From assembly GCA_035628875.1 (NCBI GenBank), contig DASPIZ010000130.1, forward strand, positions 1 through 64,000: a DNA stretch of 64,000 nt, read 5' to 3'. This document shows, piece after piece, positions 1 to 8,392 of the stretch. The stretch's first letter is position 1. Every line of letters starts with the position of its first letter. The stretch is from Ohtaekwangia sp035628875. GTDB lineage: Bacteria; Bacteroidota; Bacteroidia; Cytophagales; Cyclobacteriaceae. Under the pieces are notes generated by a model that saw only the letters and a program-made list of their open reading frames with translations, had not been told where the DNA came from and searched no databases. The position numbers were made by a program, and so were the translations under genes.

Positions 1-1287
1 ACCAGTGATCCTGGCTCTGTACAGGTAGCCATTATTGGCAAGCGGAACATTGGTGAGATCTAAAGTAGGTTGATCTACGTTGCTGTAAACTACTCCGTTA
101 GATAAGTCAGTGTAAGTCGTTCCATCCGTGCTCACCTGCCATTGGACTACTGCGCCACTCGTTGCACCTGCACTTACTGTAAAGCTTGTGTTGGTGTTTT
201 CGCAGATCGTTTGATTTGTTGGATGTGTCGTTACTTCCGGTAATTCATTTAGCGTTACTGTAGCAGCTGCACTCGTCACGCCAGTAGCATTACAAGTACC
301 ACGTACCGTTACGGTATAGCTTCCTGCATTCGCTGATGTTGCATTACTGATCGTTAAGGTGTTCGCTGCTGATGGTGCACCTAGTGTTGATCCGCCTCTG
401 AACCATTCATACGTTAATCCTGTGCCTGTTGCTGTAACGCTTAAGTTTATTGTATTGCCTTCGCATACGGTCTGTGTTGCAGGAGGTGTTGTTATCACAG
501 GATTTTGACGAATGGTAAATTCCATCTCGTCGGTTACTGATGCACAGCTACCATTTGTATTTGATGCTGTAAGTGTAAATATTATTACGCCGGTTTCCCC
601 CACGCCGTGATTGTATGTTGGCGTAAGCGTGTTGGAATTAAGTAGTGAACCGGTTCCATTATGCGACCACGAAATGGTAGTTCCTGAAGAAGCAGATGCC
701 GGAGTTGATTGTATCGAAAAATTAAACGGTTGAGATTCACACCCCAGTTCATCACTACCGGCATTAACAGTCGGAGCATTGTAACTTGCCACCTGCGCCA
801 GGTCTGTTCCTACAGCAAGACCATTGATAGCAAATTCCTGCAATGATAAAATTCTTTCAATAACGTGCGTTGGAGGTATTGCAGCTGTCGCCCTTACCCG
901 AACGCCGGTTATGGTAATTGTATTGATGCCTCCACTATTTGAATTCTCTCCTTCAACAATTCGTATGGCTATCTTCGACCCTGTAATGGAGAAAGTAACG
1001 AGTACCGCGCCCGATCCGGTCCCGGCGAAGGAAACCGATCCCACGTTAGGTTCAAATTCAAATCCAGCTGTAGAAAACCCCAGGTTTAAGGTATCTATTG
1101 CAAGGGTACGAATATTAAAATCAGCTGGGTGTGTTTCTGTAATTATGATCGGTGATAATTGAATATATCCCCCACCCGCACACAGTGTTTGTCCTCCTGT
1201 GCCTCCCGTAATAGAAACCTGGGCTAGCGCAGGCAAAGAGAAGATGAATAAAGCAACAATGGTCAGGTATCGCATTAAACAACGCAT
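1..1287 (-). CDS. Secreted multi-Ig-like-domain protein, 3' end beyond window
   Basis: The frame stays open from an ATG at 1287 to the left edge, giving 429 residues of the N-terminal part. It begins with a signal peptide (hydrophobic core TIVALFIFSLPALAQ, cleavage near residue 23). A beta-rich N-terminal region of about 160 residues follows, then Ig-like units with paired cysteines (around GCESQPF, TVCEGNT, TICENTN) and the usual NAGSYTV and YRARITG strands. Such proteins in Bacteroidota are commonly large adhesin-like proteins exported by T9SS with a C-terminal sorting domain, but that end is not visible here. It is the last visible gene of the operon starting at 6828, 74 bp after the lipoprotein gene. 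A second ATG at 1275 is possible. Function unknown. Confidence 0.8.
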   Translation of the reverse strand, partial: MRCLMRYLTIVALFIFSLPALAQVSITGGTGGQTLCAGGGYIQLSPIIITETHPADFNIRTLAIDTLNLGFSTAGFEFEPNVGSVSFAGTGSGAVLVTFSITGSKIAIRIVEGENSNSGGINTITITGVRVRATAAIPPTHVIERILSLQEFAINGLAVGTDLAQVASYNAPTVNAGSDELGCESQPFNFSIQSTPASASSGTTISWSHNGTGSLLNSNTLTPTYNHGVGETGVIIFTLTASNTNGSCASVTDEMEFTIRQNPVITTPPATQTVCEGNTINLSVTATGTGLTYEWFRGGSTLGAPSAANTLTISNATSANAGSYTVTVRGTCNATGVTSAAATVTLNELPEVTTHPTNQTICENTNTSFTVSAGATSGAVVQWQVSTDGTTYTDLSNGVVYSNVDQPTLDLTNVPLANNGYLYRARITG

Positions 1288-1361
1288 TGTAGTTATAGCA
1301 GTCAGCCATTGATGCTGCATGACATCTTTTAGTAACCTGTTTATATGAATGGATCTAAAAC

Positions 1362-2624
1362 TCATTTTGTCAATCCTCCACGGTTATTCAAAACAACAAG
1401 GGCAAGTTTTTTATTGGTTGCCAGTTCCATGGTGCCTACAATGGCAATTCTTCCGTCGGGCAGTGTAGCAATTGCTGCGCTCGTATCTTCACCCTGTGCC
1501 GTTCCAAAATTCCTAATCCATTCGGCCTGGCCATCATAACTTACTTTTATCAATGCCAGGTCTTTCAATCCACTCAAAGTCGTTTCATTACCCAATATAT
1601 AGTAACCAGATGAAGGTGTGTTATCGGCTGCAACACATTCCAGGCTTCGGCCTAAATCAATTTTAACATCCAGGTTTTTTACTTCAAAAGAGCTATTGTA
1701 TTCGACCAGATAAATATCTCCTGACGAGTTCCCCGGTGTTCGTGAAGTCCCGGCCAAAAGGAATCCATTCGGCGACGTCGTTTGAATAACTGTAGCCAAT
1801 AGTTCCTCTTCTGATGGAGTGCCAACGATATCACCTGTGGCTGTTGGAATGCCATATTCAGGAGCATCGTAGGTATAATTCAATTCAAATAAACCATCTG
1901 ACGCCTCAGTAGGAAGCGGTTTATCCGAAAATCCAAAAACCACTAGCCTGTCCGTTATGCCTCCATCCCATTCAAAAGTTTTAATTCCTGCGCCTTTCTT
2001 TTCTCCCCCTTTGTTCAGCACTTTACCCAGGAAAGTCAGTGATTCATCAAATTTAAAAACGAGTATATCCTGTTGATCATTATCATCTGAAACCGGAAGT
2101 GTTTCCTGAATAAGGTTCTTATCTGCATAACCGGATACAACATAACCAGGATCGTTAACCAATGAAGTTACAGTTGTCGCCACCTGTTTAACGCCGTTTT
2201 CGTGAAGTGGTACAATTACACTGTCAATACCAGTTCCATCTTGATTAAGCCGCAAAATCCGTATACGGGAATTTGCCTCCACGCCAATGTTTGTAGCGAC
2301 GATCAAATTGCCGGCCTGCGAACCACTTTTAATCAATTCAATATCGACTGCCGTCTCGTTAACATCACCGAGTTGTCGCTCCCACATCACATTGCCATAA
2401 CGATTAACTTTGGTGATGAAGGCTGTGTATATGCCTGAAGGCGCGATCGAATTCCCCAGCAAAATCATAGACCCGTCTTCGTTAACCAGCAAATCTGCAC
2501 CGCGCTGATCTCCCGCTCCCCCGAAGTATTTAATAAAGTAATCCTGATATACCGGATCGACATTGTTACCCGTATCACAGCCCGATAAAAAGAATAATAC
2601 GATAACGAAGAAGTTATTCCGCAT
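1362..2624 (-). CDS. Beta-propeller-like lipoprotein
   Basis: This 420-residue protein has a lipoprotein signal with lipobox LSGC (Cys16), so it is expected to be anchored to a membrane. The rest is built of repeated units of the form 'D(G)GxI(L/A)xG...(A)LIKV(N/S)..G...W', for example GSMILLGNS, YVVSGYADK, GFLLAGTSR, GYYILGNET and GRIAIVGTM. These resemble the outer-membrane 'delta-60/PQQ-like' propeller repeats of Bacteroidota secreted proteins. The ATG overlaps the end of the upstream gene by 11 bp, and AAAGGAGG precedes the start, a strong Shine-Dalgarno sequence for this phylum that suggests translational coupling. No catalytic motif is visible. Probably a surface sensor or binding partner; function inferred only. 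Confidence 0.75.
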   Translation of the reverse strand: MRNNFFVIVLFFLSGCDTGNNVDPVYQDYFIKYFGGAGDQRGADLLVNEDGSMILLGNSIAPSGIYTAFITKVNRYGNVMWERQLGDVNETAVDIELIKSGSQAGNLIVATNIGVEANSRIRILRLNQDGTGIDSVIVPLHENGVKQVATTVTSLVNDPGYVVSGYADKNLIQETLPVSDDNDQQDILVFKFDESLTFLGKVLNKGGEKKGAGIKTFEWDGGITDRLVVFGFSDKPLPTEASDGLFELNYTYDAPEYGIPTATGDIVGTPSEEELLATVIQTTSPNGFLLAGTSRTPGNSSGDIYLVEYNSSFEVKNLDVKIDLGRSLECVAADNTPSSGYYILGNETTLSGLKDLALIKVSYDGQAEWIRNFGTAQGEDTSAAIATLPDGRIAIVGTMELATNKKLALVVLNNRGGLTK

Positions 2625-3678
2625 TGGTCCCTCCTTTCGTTTTACGCAGAACAGATTTTGTCCGTGCTTTTTTCAGTTTTCGCGCTTTATAGAATGGATG
2701 AATATAACCTACCGATAAAAAGAGATTGTCCATACGGAAATCATCATCTACATAAGGGAAAGGATCATTTATCGGAAAATTCCGGTTGTCGGGATCAGCC
2801 ATGTTTCGCAAACCAAGCGAATAGCGAAGATCGGCGAAGAAATACCGCAATCCCCATTTATATTTCAATCCGCCGCCGACCAATAGCGACTGGGTTAGCT
2901 TATTTCTGTTTTCCTTAAAATTATAAACGGGGCTTTCAATATCGCCATCAACAACGATGTTTGACTTCACCGACAACAAAAGATTAAACGAGTAACCGAC
3001 ATAAGCATACGGTCTGAAGGCACCCTCTGACCTTGTGTATTTCACCATCACAGGAAGACTTAACCAGGTTTGCTGATCTGTCAGCTCCAGTGTACTCTCA
3101 TCAAAAAGGCCTTTGGATTCAAACCCAAAGCTTGAAACGGCATAATTAAGTTCAACACCAGCGCCCCAGTTTTCATCATAATGATAGTCAACACCGGCGC
3201 CGCCTTGCCATCCTGCCTTGAGGGTATACTTTTCTGAAGCCTTATGTTCGCCGGTAGGGCGTACGTTGTGAATAACGCGAATGAATGACGTGTTTAATCC
3301 AAGTCTTCCCGAAAAAGAAAATATTGGTGTTGCAGTAAATTTCTTGCTTAAATAAACAAGGTCAATGGGATCACGTGTTTCGTCGGTTACAAATTCCGGA
3401 TTTGACTGCAACACTTTCAGGTAACTGGCTTCGGCTTTAGCAGCATCTTCGAGCAGTAGATATGTTTCCGCCAGAAGCAAATGAGCACGTTGCTCCCATC
3501 CACGGTTTTGGTTTTTACTTAAACACGTCTCGAGCAGTGCAGGAACAGCGTAAAAACGTCCGGCGTCAAATTCTTCCTGCGCCTGGTTCAAGGTTAATTC
3601 GCAAGCACTTTGCGCTTCACTTCGATAGACGATCAAAGTTAACAGGAAGAAACAACCGATTACAATTCTCGCCTTCAC
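2614..3678 (-). CDS. TPR plus outer-membrane beta-barrel protein
   Basis: A 354-residue exported protein starting at GTG, only 3 bp after the stop of the STAND gene. After a signal peptide (IGCFFLLTLIVYRSEAQS) come about 80 residues of helical TPR-like repeats (QAQEEFDAGRF, RAHLLLAETYLLLEDAAKAEASYLKVLQSNP). A PorT/OmpA-type beta-barrel follows from about residue 115, with alternating aromatic strands (FSGRLGLNTSF, GAGVDYHYDENWGAGVELNYAV, YAYVGYSFNLLL, GLRYFFADLRYSLGLR, LFLSVGYIHPFY). The basic C-terminal tail (KARKLKKARTKS) is unusual for a barrel end. The TPR part probably sits in the periplasm and could bind partners. The role in this operon is unknown. Confidence 0.78.
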   Translation of the reverse strand: MKARIVIGCFFLLTLIVYRSEAQSACELTLNQAQEEFDAGRFYAVPALLETCLSKNQNRGWEQRAHLLLAETYLLLEDAAKAEASYLKVLQSNPEFVTDETRDPIDLVYLSKKFTATPIFSFSGRLGLNTSFIRVIHNVRPTGEHKASEKYTLKAGWQGGAGVDYHYDENWGAGVELNYAVSSFGFESKGLFDESTLELTDQQTWLSLPVMVKYTRSEGAFRPYAYVGYSFNLLLSVKSNIVVDGDIESPVYNFKENRNKLTQSLLVGGGLKYKWGLRYFFADLRYSLGLRNMADPDNRNFPINDPFPYVDDDFRMDNLFLSVGYIHPFYKARKLKKARTKSVLRKTKGGTNAE

Positions 3679-3681
3679 TGA

Positions 3682-6600
3682 TTATTCCTTTTGTAAGTTA
3701 CATGTTGTTTCATAGTCGATATCATTCCCAACGTACTTGATCCATTCGTCTTCGGTCATGTTACGCGTGAGCTTCGGACAAATTTCGTTTGCCAATAATG
3801 CAGGATCAGTTGGCCACACGCGAATCTCGGACTCGCTACACGCAGCAATCAAATAATCTGAACCTTTCGTAAATTCGATATCCCAAATAAAACCGTTGTT
3901 ATTTTCCATGACCACCGGTAGATCCTCAGGCGATTCCAGTACATACAATTGAAGACGTTTATCAGACCCGGCACTGGCAAGCAATTTTTCGTCCGGACTA
4001 AATTCAAGGTCATATACCCCAGCTTTGTGTCCGGTAAATTGACGTGTCTTTTTCGTTTCAAAATCATACAGCCGAACAAGACCGCGCCTGTTATTCTCTT
4101 CCATACCATAGGCGAGTAAATTTCCTGTCGCGCTGAATTTCACTGACAACATCCTGTTGTTGGGATCATTCACCAATTCTGTTATGGAATTGTTTTTAAT
4201 ATTAATCAACAGGATCTGTCCTGACCATGAGGCCGCTGCCACAACTTCTCCGCCCGGGTGTATACTGATGGCCTTTAGCTCATAGGGCAAAGTAAGCAGT
4301 GTCTTAAGTTCTCCTGTTCGGATATTTGCTTTTCTTAATGTTTTATCCTGCCCTGCAATCAAAAGTCCGGCGTTATCCGGAAGAAATTCTACATCGTTAG
4401 TAGCACCACCTAACCCATGAATTATTTTCGGCTTCGATTTTCCTTTCAGGTTGTATACCTGAAGCATGGTTGAGTCACTCCCATTGACAAGATAATTCTC
4501 GTCTTGGCTCAAGGCGATTACTTTGCTTGGATACGCTGTTTCAAACCCCGTTTTGCCATTGGTCATCTTATCGGCATTTGCACGGTATATTCTTCCATCT
4601 GCACCTGAAACATAGAATACGTTATCTGTAGATGTCATAGCAATTGATCGCATGTGAATGCGTGCGGGTCCATCAATTCTCATAGCGTTGTAAGCGGAGC
4701 CAGATAATTTGGTTAGCGCATTATATAAGCCTTCGTAAATGTATCGATCATACTTTTTCCCTTCGTATTTGGTATGAAATAGATAACCCTGCATAGCCTG
4801 TAGACCCGCTAACTGACTATCATCGTCCTGAACGGCGGCTTTGGAAGAAAGCTCCTGCGCTTTGGTAAGCATGTAAAGACGATTAGCAAATTGGTAGTTT
4901 TTTTCAGCTTTCTCTGCGTTTAACTCAGCTTCGAACTTGGCTACCATTTCCTGTTGACCTGCAAACCTGGCGCGATCTTCCTGTACCTTCGCGAGGGCCA
5001 ATGCATCCTCTGCACGTTTTTTCTCACGTTTAACAGATTCAAAAGCGTCGTTAATGGATTTATAGGCGACCTCTAATTCACTCGCACGTTGTTCAGATAC
5101 CAGTCGTAATTTATCGGCTTCGTTTTTTCGCTTTTCGGCTACCGCTTTTTGTTTTTCAGCCTCTCTTGTGCTCTCAATCGCTGCGATACGGTCTTTTTCA
5201 GCTTCAAGCTTTTGGATGTAAGACAATACGAAGAACAGAATGGCGATGAGAAAGGCAACACCAAGTATGATGGCTGTAGCGCGTGTTCTTCTCAACACAC
5301 GTTTCTGCATCATCTCCTGATTTTTTAATTCAGCTTCGTAAGTAATTCGGCTGGTATCAAGGAACACGATGGCGCGTTCAAAGGCTTCATCATATCGTTG
5401 TGCCCATTCGCGTGTTGGCTTCTGCTTCTTCTGCCAATTGAGTGCAAGTTGCAGATCCGGTGGACGCCACAATCCGGTTTTACCGATCTGATACATGGCC
5501 GCCGCATCCGATAAACGTTTGTACATGGTAGCTGATTCAAACTCATCCTCAACCCATCCTGCCAACCTGTTCCATATACGCATTAAACTCTCATGTGAAA
5601 GTTCAATCATTGAATCCGCTGAAAGCGGTACCTGCGCCGCAGGCATCAGGAATGAACGTCCGGGCTGTCGAAAGTGATCGATCACCTGGATCACTTCATC
5701 TTCGGTTGCTTCCGATAATTCAGCGATCAACCCCAACCGGCATGGTCGTCGCAAACCCCGGTTGTCCTGATTCTTTTCTGTTACGTTTTTAAATAATATT
5801 TCTGCGATTTGCTTACCGCGACCGGATAGCTCATCGTATAATTCATTTGCGTGAAGCGAAAGTGCCTGTGTTATTTTCCCAATGGCATGGTAATGCCGCA
5901 GATCCATGGGCTCGGCGATCTCATGATTGCTTACCCAATAATCCCAAGTACGCATTAAAGCATGTTGAAGAATAGGCAGCTGATCCTGGTTATTGCCCAT
6001 GTCGTTGAGCAGGCGTTTCACGAGACGCTCAGAGATCTTGCCTCCTGCAACAGCGATCGGTCCTTCAATCGCGGCTTTTTTTTCCTCGCGCGTCATTTGA
6101 GGAACGAGATAATTACTTTTATTGATCTCTCCTGTTAAGCCGGGAAAAACGGAACATTCACCGATGAAGTCAGACCGCATCGTTAATGCCACATACACCG
6201 GGACTTCAGTTTGTGCCACGGCTGTTAACACAAGTTTCACATACAGCTGTGATTCGTTTTCGATGTCGGATGAATTCGAAGCTATTTCATCTTTATATCT
6301 AAAAATCTCTTCAAACTGGTCTATGAGAAAAAATACATTTTCCTGTTTCTCAGTCTGAATGTACTTCGCCACTTCGATCAGTCCATGCGTGCTGCTTCTC
6401 AGGATTGAAGAGATGCTTGCTTTATGAAACGCAGCATCTTCGGGTTTAGCCATGCCGCGCTGGATCATGAAAGATACGATTGAAAGGGCAAGGTTCGATA
6501 TTGGCGACTTACCGGGGCGGGAAACCACCACATGCCAATGCGGACCGGATGCGGTCATAAAGCCACCGTGAATCACCGGGATAAAACCACAAAACATCAG

Positions 6601-6828
6601 TGAAGATTTTCCGCTTCCGGAATAACCCATCACAGTGACAAAACGGTGCTTGGCAATTTTTAAAAGAATTTCATCAATCTGGCCTTCGCGGCCGAAGTAA
6701 AGGTAGAATTCATCAACAGAAAACGGGCGAAGCCCGGGAAAGGGGTTCGTGCTACTAATATTAAAATCAGTAGGGGCCACGTTAGGTTTAGGCTCCGGTT
6801 CGTTGTTATGTAGGGGTTGCGTTATCAT
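3682..6828 (-). CDS. Membrane-anchored nSTAND1 NTPase with WD40 repeats
   Basis: A 1048-residue protein. The N-terminal signature NPFPGLRPFSVDEFYLYFGRE and the P-loop GYSGSGKS (about residues 68-75) identify a STAND-class NTPase of the nSTAND1 type. FFLIDQFEE (166-174) is Walker B, and LSHESLMRIW near 411-420 marks the end of the STAND module. One transmembrane helix (about 517-537, rich in Ile/Leu/Phe) is followed by a long charged coiled coil (about 540-660) and a WD40-like propeller (about 720-1030, e.g. GHKAGVYDLEFSPDEKLLASAGSDKRLQLY). I chose the ATG at 6828; a TTG lies 12 bp upstream. It is first in an operon with two envelope proteins and a secreted protein, so signalling across the envelope is more plausible than a cytosolic defence role. 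The substrate or trigger is unknown. Confidence 0.85.
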   Translation of the reverse strand: MITQPLHNNEPEPKPNVAPTDFNISSTNPFPGLRPFSVDEFYLYFGREGQIDEILLKIAKHRFVTVMGYSGSGKSSLMFCGFIPVIHGGFMTASGPHWHVVVSRPGKSPISNLALSIVSFMIQRGMAKPEDAAFHKASISSILRSSTHGLIEVAKYIQTEKQENVFFLIDQFEEIFRYKDEIASNSSDIENESQLYVKLVLTAVAQTEVPVYVALTMRSDFIGECSVFPGLTGEINKSNYLVPQMTREEKKAAIEGPIAVAGGKISERLVKRLLNDMGNNQDQLPILQHALMRTWDYWVSNHEIAEPMDLRHYHAIGKITQALSLHANELYDELSGRGKQIAEILFKNVTEKNQDNRGLRRPCRLGLIAELSEATEDEVIQVIDHFRQPGRSFLMPAAQVPLSADSMIELSHESLMRIWNRLAGWVEDEFESATMYKRLSDAAAMYQIGKTGLWRPPDLQLALNWQKKQKPTREWAQRYDEAFERAIVFLDTSRITYEAELKNQEMMQKRVLRRTRATAIILGVAFLIAILFFVLSYIQKLEAEKDRIAAIESTREAEKQKAVAEKRKNEADKLRLVSEQRASELEVAYKSINDAFESVKREKKRAEDALALAKVQEDRARFAGQQEMVAKFEAELNAEKAEKNYQFANRLYMLTKAQELSSKAAVQDDDSQLAGLQAMQGYLFHTKYEGKKYDRYIYEGLYNALTKLSGSAYNAMRIDGPARIHMRSIAMTSTDNVFYVSGADGRIYRANADKMTNGKTGFETAYPSKVIALSQDENYLVNGSDSTMLQVYNLKGKSKPKIIHGLGGATNDVEFLPDNAGLLIAGQDKTLRKANIRTGELKTLLTLPYELKAISIHPGGEVVAAASWSGQILLINIKNNSITELVNDPNNRMLSVKFSATGNLLAYGMEENNRRGLVRLYDFETKKTRQFTGHKAGVYDLEFSPDEKLLASAGSDKRLQLYVLESPEDLPVVMENNNGFIWDIEFTKGSDYLIAACSESEIRVWPTDPALLANEICPKLTRNMTEDEWIKYVGNDIDYETTCNLQKE

Positions 6829-6961
6829 GCCCCTCTGCAAACTGAACGGTTAAGGAAAGCGCAATGAAAAATAAGCACAAATACTCAGTTAGGATAGTAT
6901 AAAAAATGCCGCTACCTAATTTTTTATAAACAGGTCCTCCAATATAAACTAAAAATGGCAA

Positions 6962-6992
6962 AACAAAAAAAGGGCACCTGACGGTGCCCTTT
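6962..6992 (-). terminator. Rho-independent terminator after rplT
   Basis: A perfect 10-bp stem (6969-6978 with 6983-6992) closes a TGAC loop. On the minus strand it is followed by a run of T (complement of the A-rich 6962-6970). It lies 22 bp after the rplT stop and should end the thrS-infC-rpmI-rplT transcript. Confidence 0.85.
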
Positions 6993-7013
6993 CTTACATG
7001 CATGATTTCTCTG

Positions 7014-7358
7014 CTATTTTACTTTTTTTACGATCTCTTCAAAAGCGCCCGGATGATTCATTGCCAAATCAGCAAGTACTTTACGGTTAAGATCGATTCC
7101 TGTTTTCTTTAATTTACCCATAAATTCCGAATATGATAGACCATGAATCCTTGCTCCTGCATTGATACGGGCAATCCATATTCCTCTGAATTCTCTCTTC
7201 TTTTGTTTTCTGTCGCGGTAAGCGTACACTAACCCTTTTTCAACAGCGTTTTTCGCTACTGTCCAAACGTTTTTTTTACGACCAAAGAAACCTTTGGCTA
7301 ATTTTAAGATGCGTTTGCGCTTAGCCCTTGAGGCTACATTGTTTACTGAACGTGGCAT
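7014..7358 (-). CDS. rplT: 50S ribosomal protein L20
   Basis: This 114-residue, strongly basic protein is L20 along its whole length (MPRSVNNVASRAKRKRILKLAKGFFGRKKN, then GLSYSEFMGKLKKTGIDLNRKVLADLA), matching the usual size. L20 binds 23S rRNA early in large-subunit assembly and in other bacteria also represses its own operon. It is last of the conserved infC-rpmI-rplT set, 79 bp after rpmI, and is followed by a terminator. I see no obvious L20 operator, but a folding analysis of the 7359-7437 gap was not possible. Confidence 0.98.
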   Translation of the reverse strand: MPRSVNNVASRAKRKRILKLAKGFFGRKKNVWTVAKNAVEKGLVYAYRDRKQKKREFRGIWIARINAGARIHGLSYSEFMGKLKKTGIDLNRKVLADLAMNHPGAFEEIVKKVK

Positions 7359-7437
7359 TTTACTTTACATTTTTGGTTGATGGCGACTTCTTTTTCAGAG
7401 GTACTTATGGCCAGCATCCGGGTTGAACATTAAACCA

Positions 7438-7632
7438 TTAAAGGACAAGCATATCCTTTACATTATTCATATCTGACTTGTTAACCAAAGACTTATTTCC
7501 GAGTCTCCTCTTCTGCTTGGTTTCCTTTTTAGTCAGGATATGGTTTTTGTAAGCACGCTTATGCTTAATCTTACCAGTGCCCGTTATCTTGAAACGTTTT
7601 TTGGCTCCTGATTTTGTTTTTAACTTAGGCAT
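7438..7632 (-). CDS. rpmI: 50S ribosomal protein L35
   Basis: This 64-residue basic protein has the typical L35 start MPKLKTKSGAKKRFKITGTGKIKHK and the KNHILTKK segment, at the normal family length. L35 is a small structural protein of the 50S subunit. It sits 26 bp after infC and 79 bp before rplT, the order found across most bacteria, so it is co-transcribed with both. Confidence 0.98.
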   Translation of the reverse strand: MPKLKTKSGAKKRFKITGTGKIKHKRAYKNHILTKKETKQKRRLGNKSLVNKSDMNNVKDMLVL

Positions 7633-7658
7633 TTTATAATAATTAAAACTACGTACAC

Positions 7659-8195
7659 TTATTTCTTCTGCGCTTTTGGCATCACCATGATGCTCATTCG
7701 TTTTCCTTCCAATCGCGGCATCTGTTCAACCTTGCCATACTCTTCCAGCAATTGTGCAAATTTAAGCAACAAAATCTCTCCCCGTTCTTTGTAAACAATT
7801 GAGCGACCTGGAAAAAACACCGTTGACTTCACCTTAGCACCTTCCTGAAGAAAGGTAATGGCGTGTTTCAACTTAAAATTGAAATCATGCTCATCTGTAT
7901 TCGGGCCAAATCGGATTTCTTTAATGACAACCTTTACGGTTTTCGCCTTGATCTCCTTTTGCTTTTTCTTTTGCTCGTACTTAAACTTTGAATAATCAAC
8001 AATTTTACAAACGGGAGGATCTGCACTTGGTGAAATTTCAACAAGATCAAGATTTTGCTCCTGGGCTAACCGAATAGCCTGTTGAATGGGATACACATCC
8101 ACCTTAATGTTCTCGCCCACCACCCTTACTTTGGGTGCCGTAATCCTTTCATTGATCCGATAAGGTTCTTCTGGCCTGTGCGGGCCTCTCCTCAT
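7659..8195 (-). CDS. infC: Translation initiation factor IF-3
   Basis: The product is IF-3, which binds the 30S subunit, prevents early 50S joining and checks the start codon. The N-terminal domain (EPYRINERITAPKVRVVGEN), the linker (YEQKKKQKEIKAKTVKVVIKEIRFGPNTDEHDF) and the C-terminal domain (RLEGKRMSIMVMPK) are all present. The ATG at 8195 gives 178 residues. However, the same frame stays open 17 codons further upstream with a proline/arginine-rich reading (NRPGFNRP) and no ATG, GTG or TTG, so the real start may be the ATT at 8234 (see the separate entry). It lies downstream of thrS and upstream of rpmI. Confidence 0.96.
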   Translation of the reverse strand: MRRGPHRPEEPYRINERITAPKVRVVGENIKVDVYPIQQAIRLAQEQNLDLVEISPSADPPVCKIVDYSKFKYEQKKKQKEIKAKTVKVVIKEIRFGPNTDEHDFNFKLKHAITFLQEGAKVKSTVFFPGRSIVYKERGEILLLKFAQLLEEYGKVEQMPRLEGKRMSIMVMPKAQKK

Positions 8196-8234
8196 CGGTC
8201 GGTTAAAGCCGGGTCTGTTTGTATTGCTGTTAAT
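8196..8234 (-). promoter_or_regulatory. infC: Possible ATT start and N-terminal extension of infC
   Basis: Between an in-frame TAA (8247-8249) and the ATG at 8195 the frame reads N-T-S-V-I-N-S-N-T-N-R-P-G-F-N-R-P. The only plausible initiator is ATT at 8232-8234. In E. coli and many other bacteria infC starts with a rare AUU that lets IF-3 repress its own synthesis. The same arrangement here is inferred from the open frame, not proven. Confidence 0.45.
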
Positions 8235-8392
8235 AACGCTAGTATTTTAAGTTTTCAAAAACAGGCTGCAAATATCGCTATATTTTCAATCTTTCAAAAA
8301 AAACATTTACGCAATGTTATTTCACCACCAGATAGTGCCTACAGGCATTTTTCTTGGGTAATAACATTTCGAAATGCGTTTTTAAGGTCTTT

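Noticed and set aside
824..1162. Plus-strand open frame of 112 codons
   Set aside because: It lies antisense within the continuous minus-strand Ig-like gene, which has a signal peptide and recognisable domains.
1121..1309. Minus-strand frame starting at ATG 1309
   Set aside because: It is out of frame with the Ig-like protein and has no signal peptide or domain; the ATG at 1287 opens the long frame.
3682..6828. STAND NTPase as an anti-phage (Avs-like) defence gene
   Set aside because: It has a transmembrane helix and WD40 repeats rather than a nuclease or other effector, and its operon partners are envelope proteins; no other defence genes are nearby.
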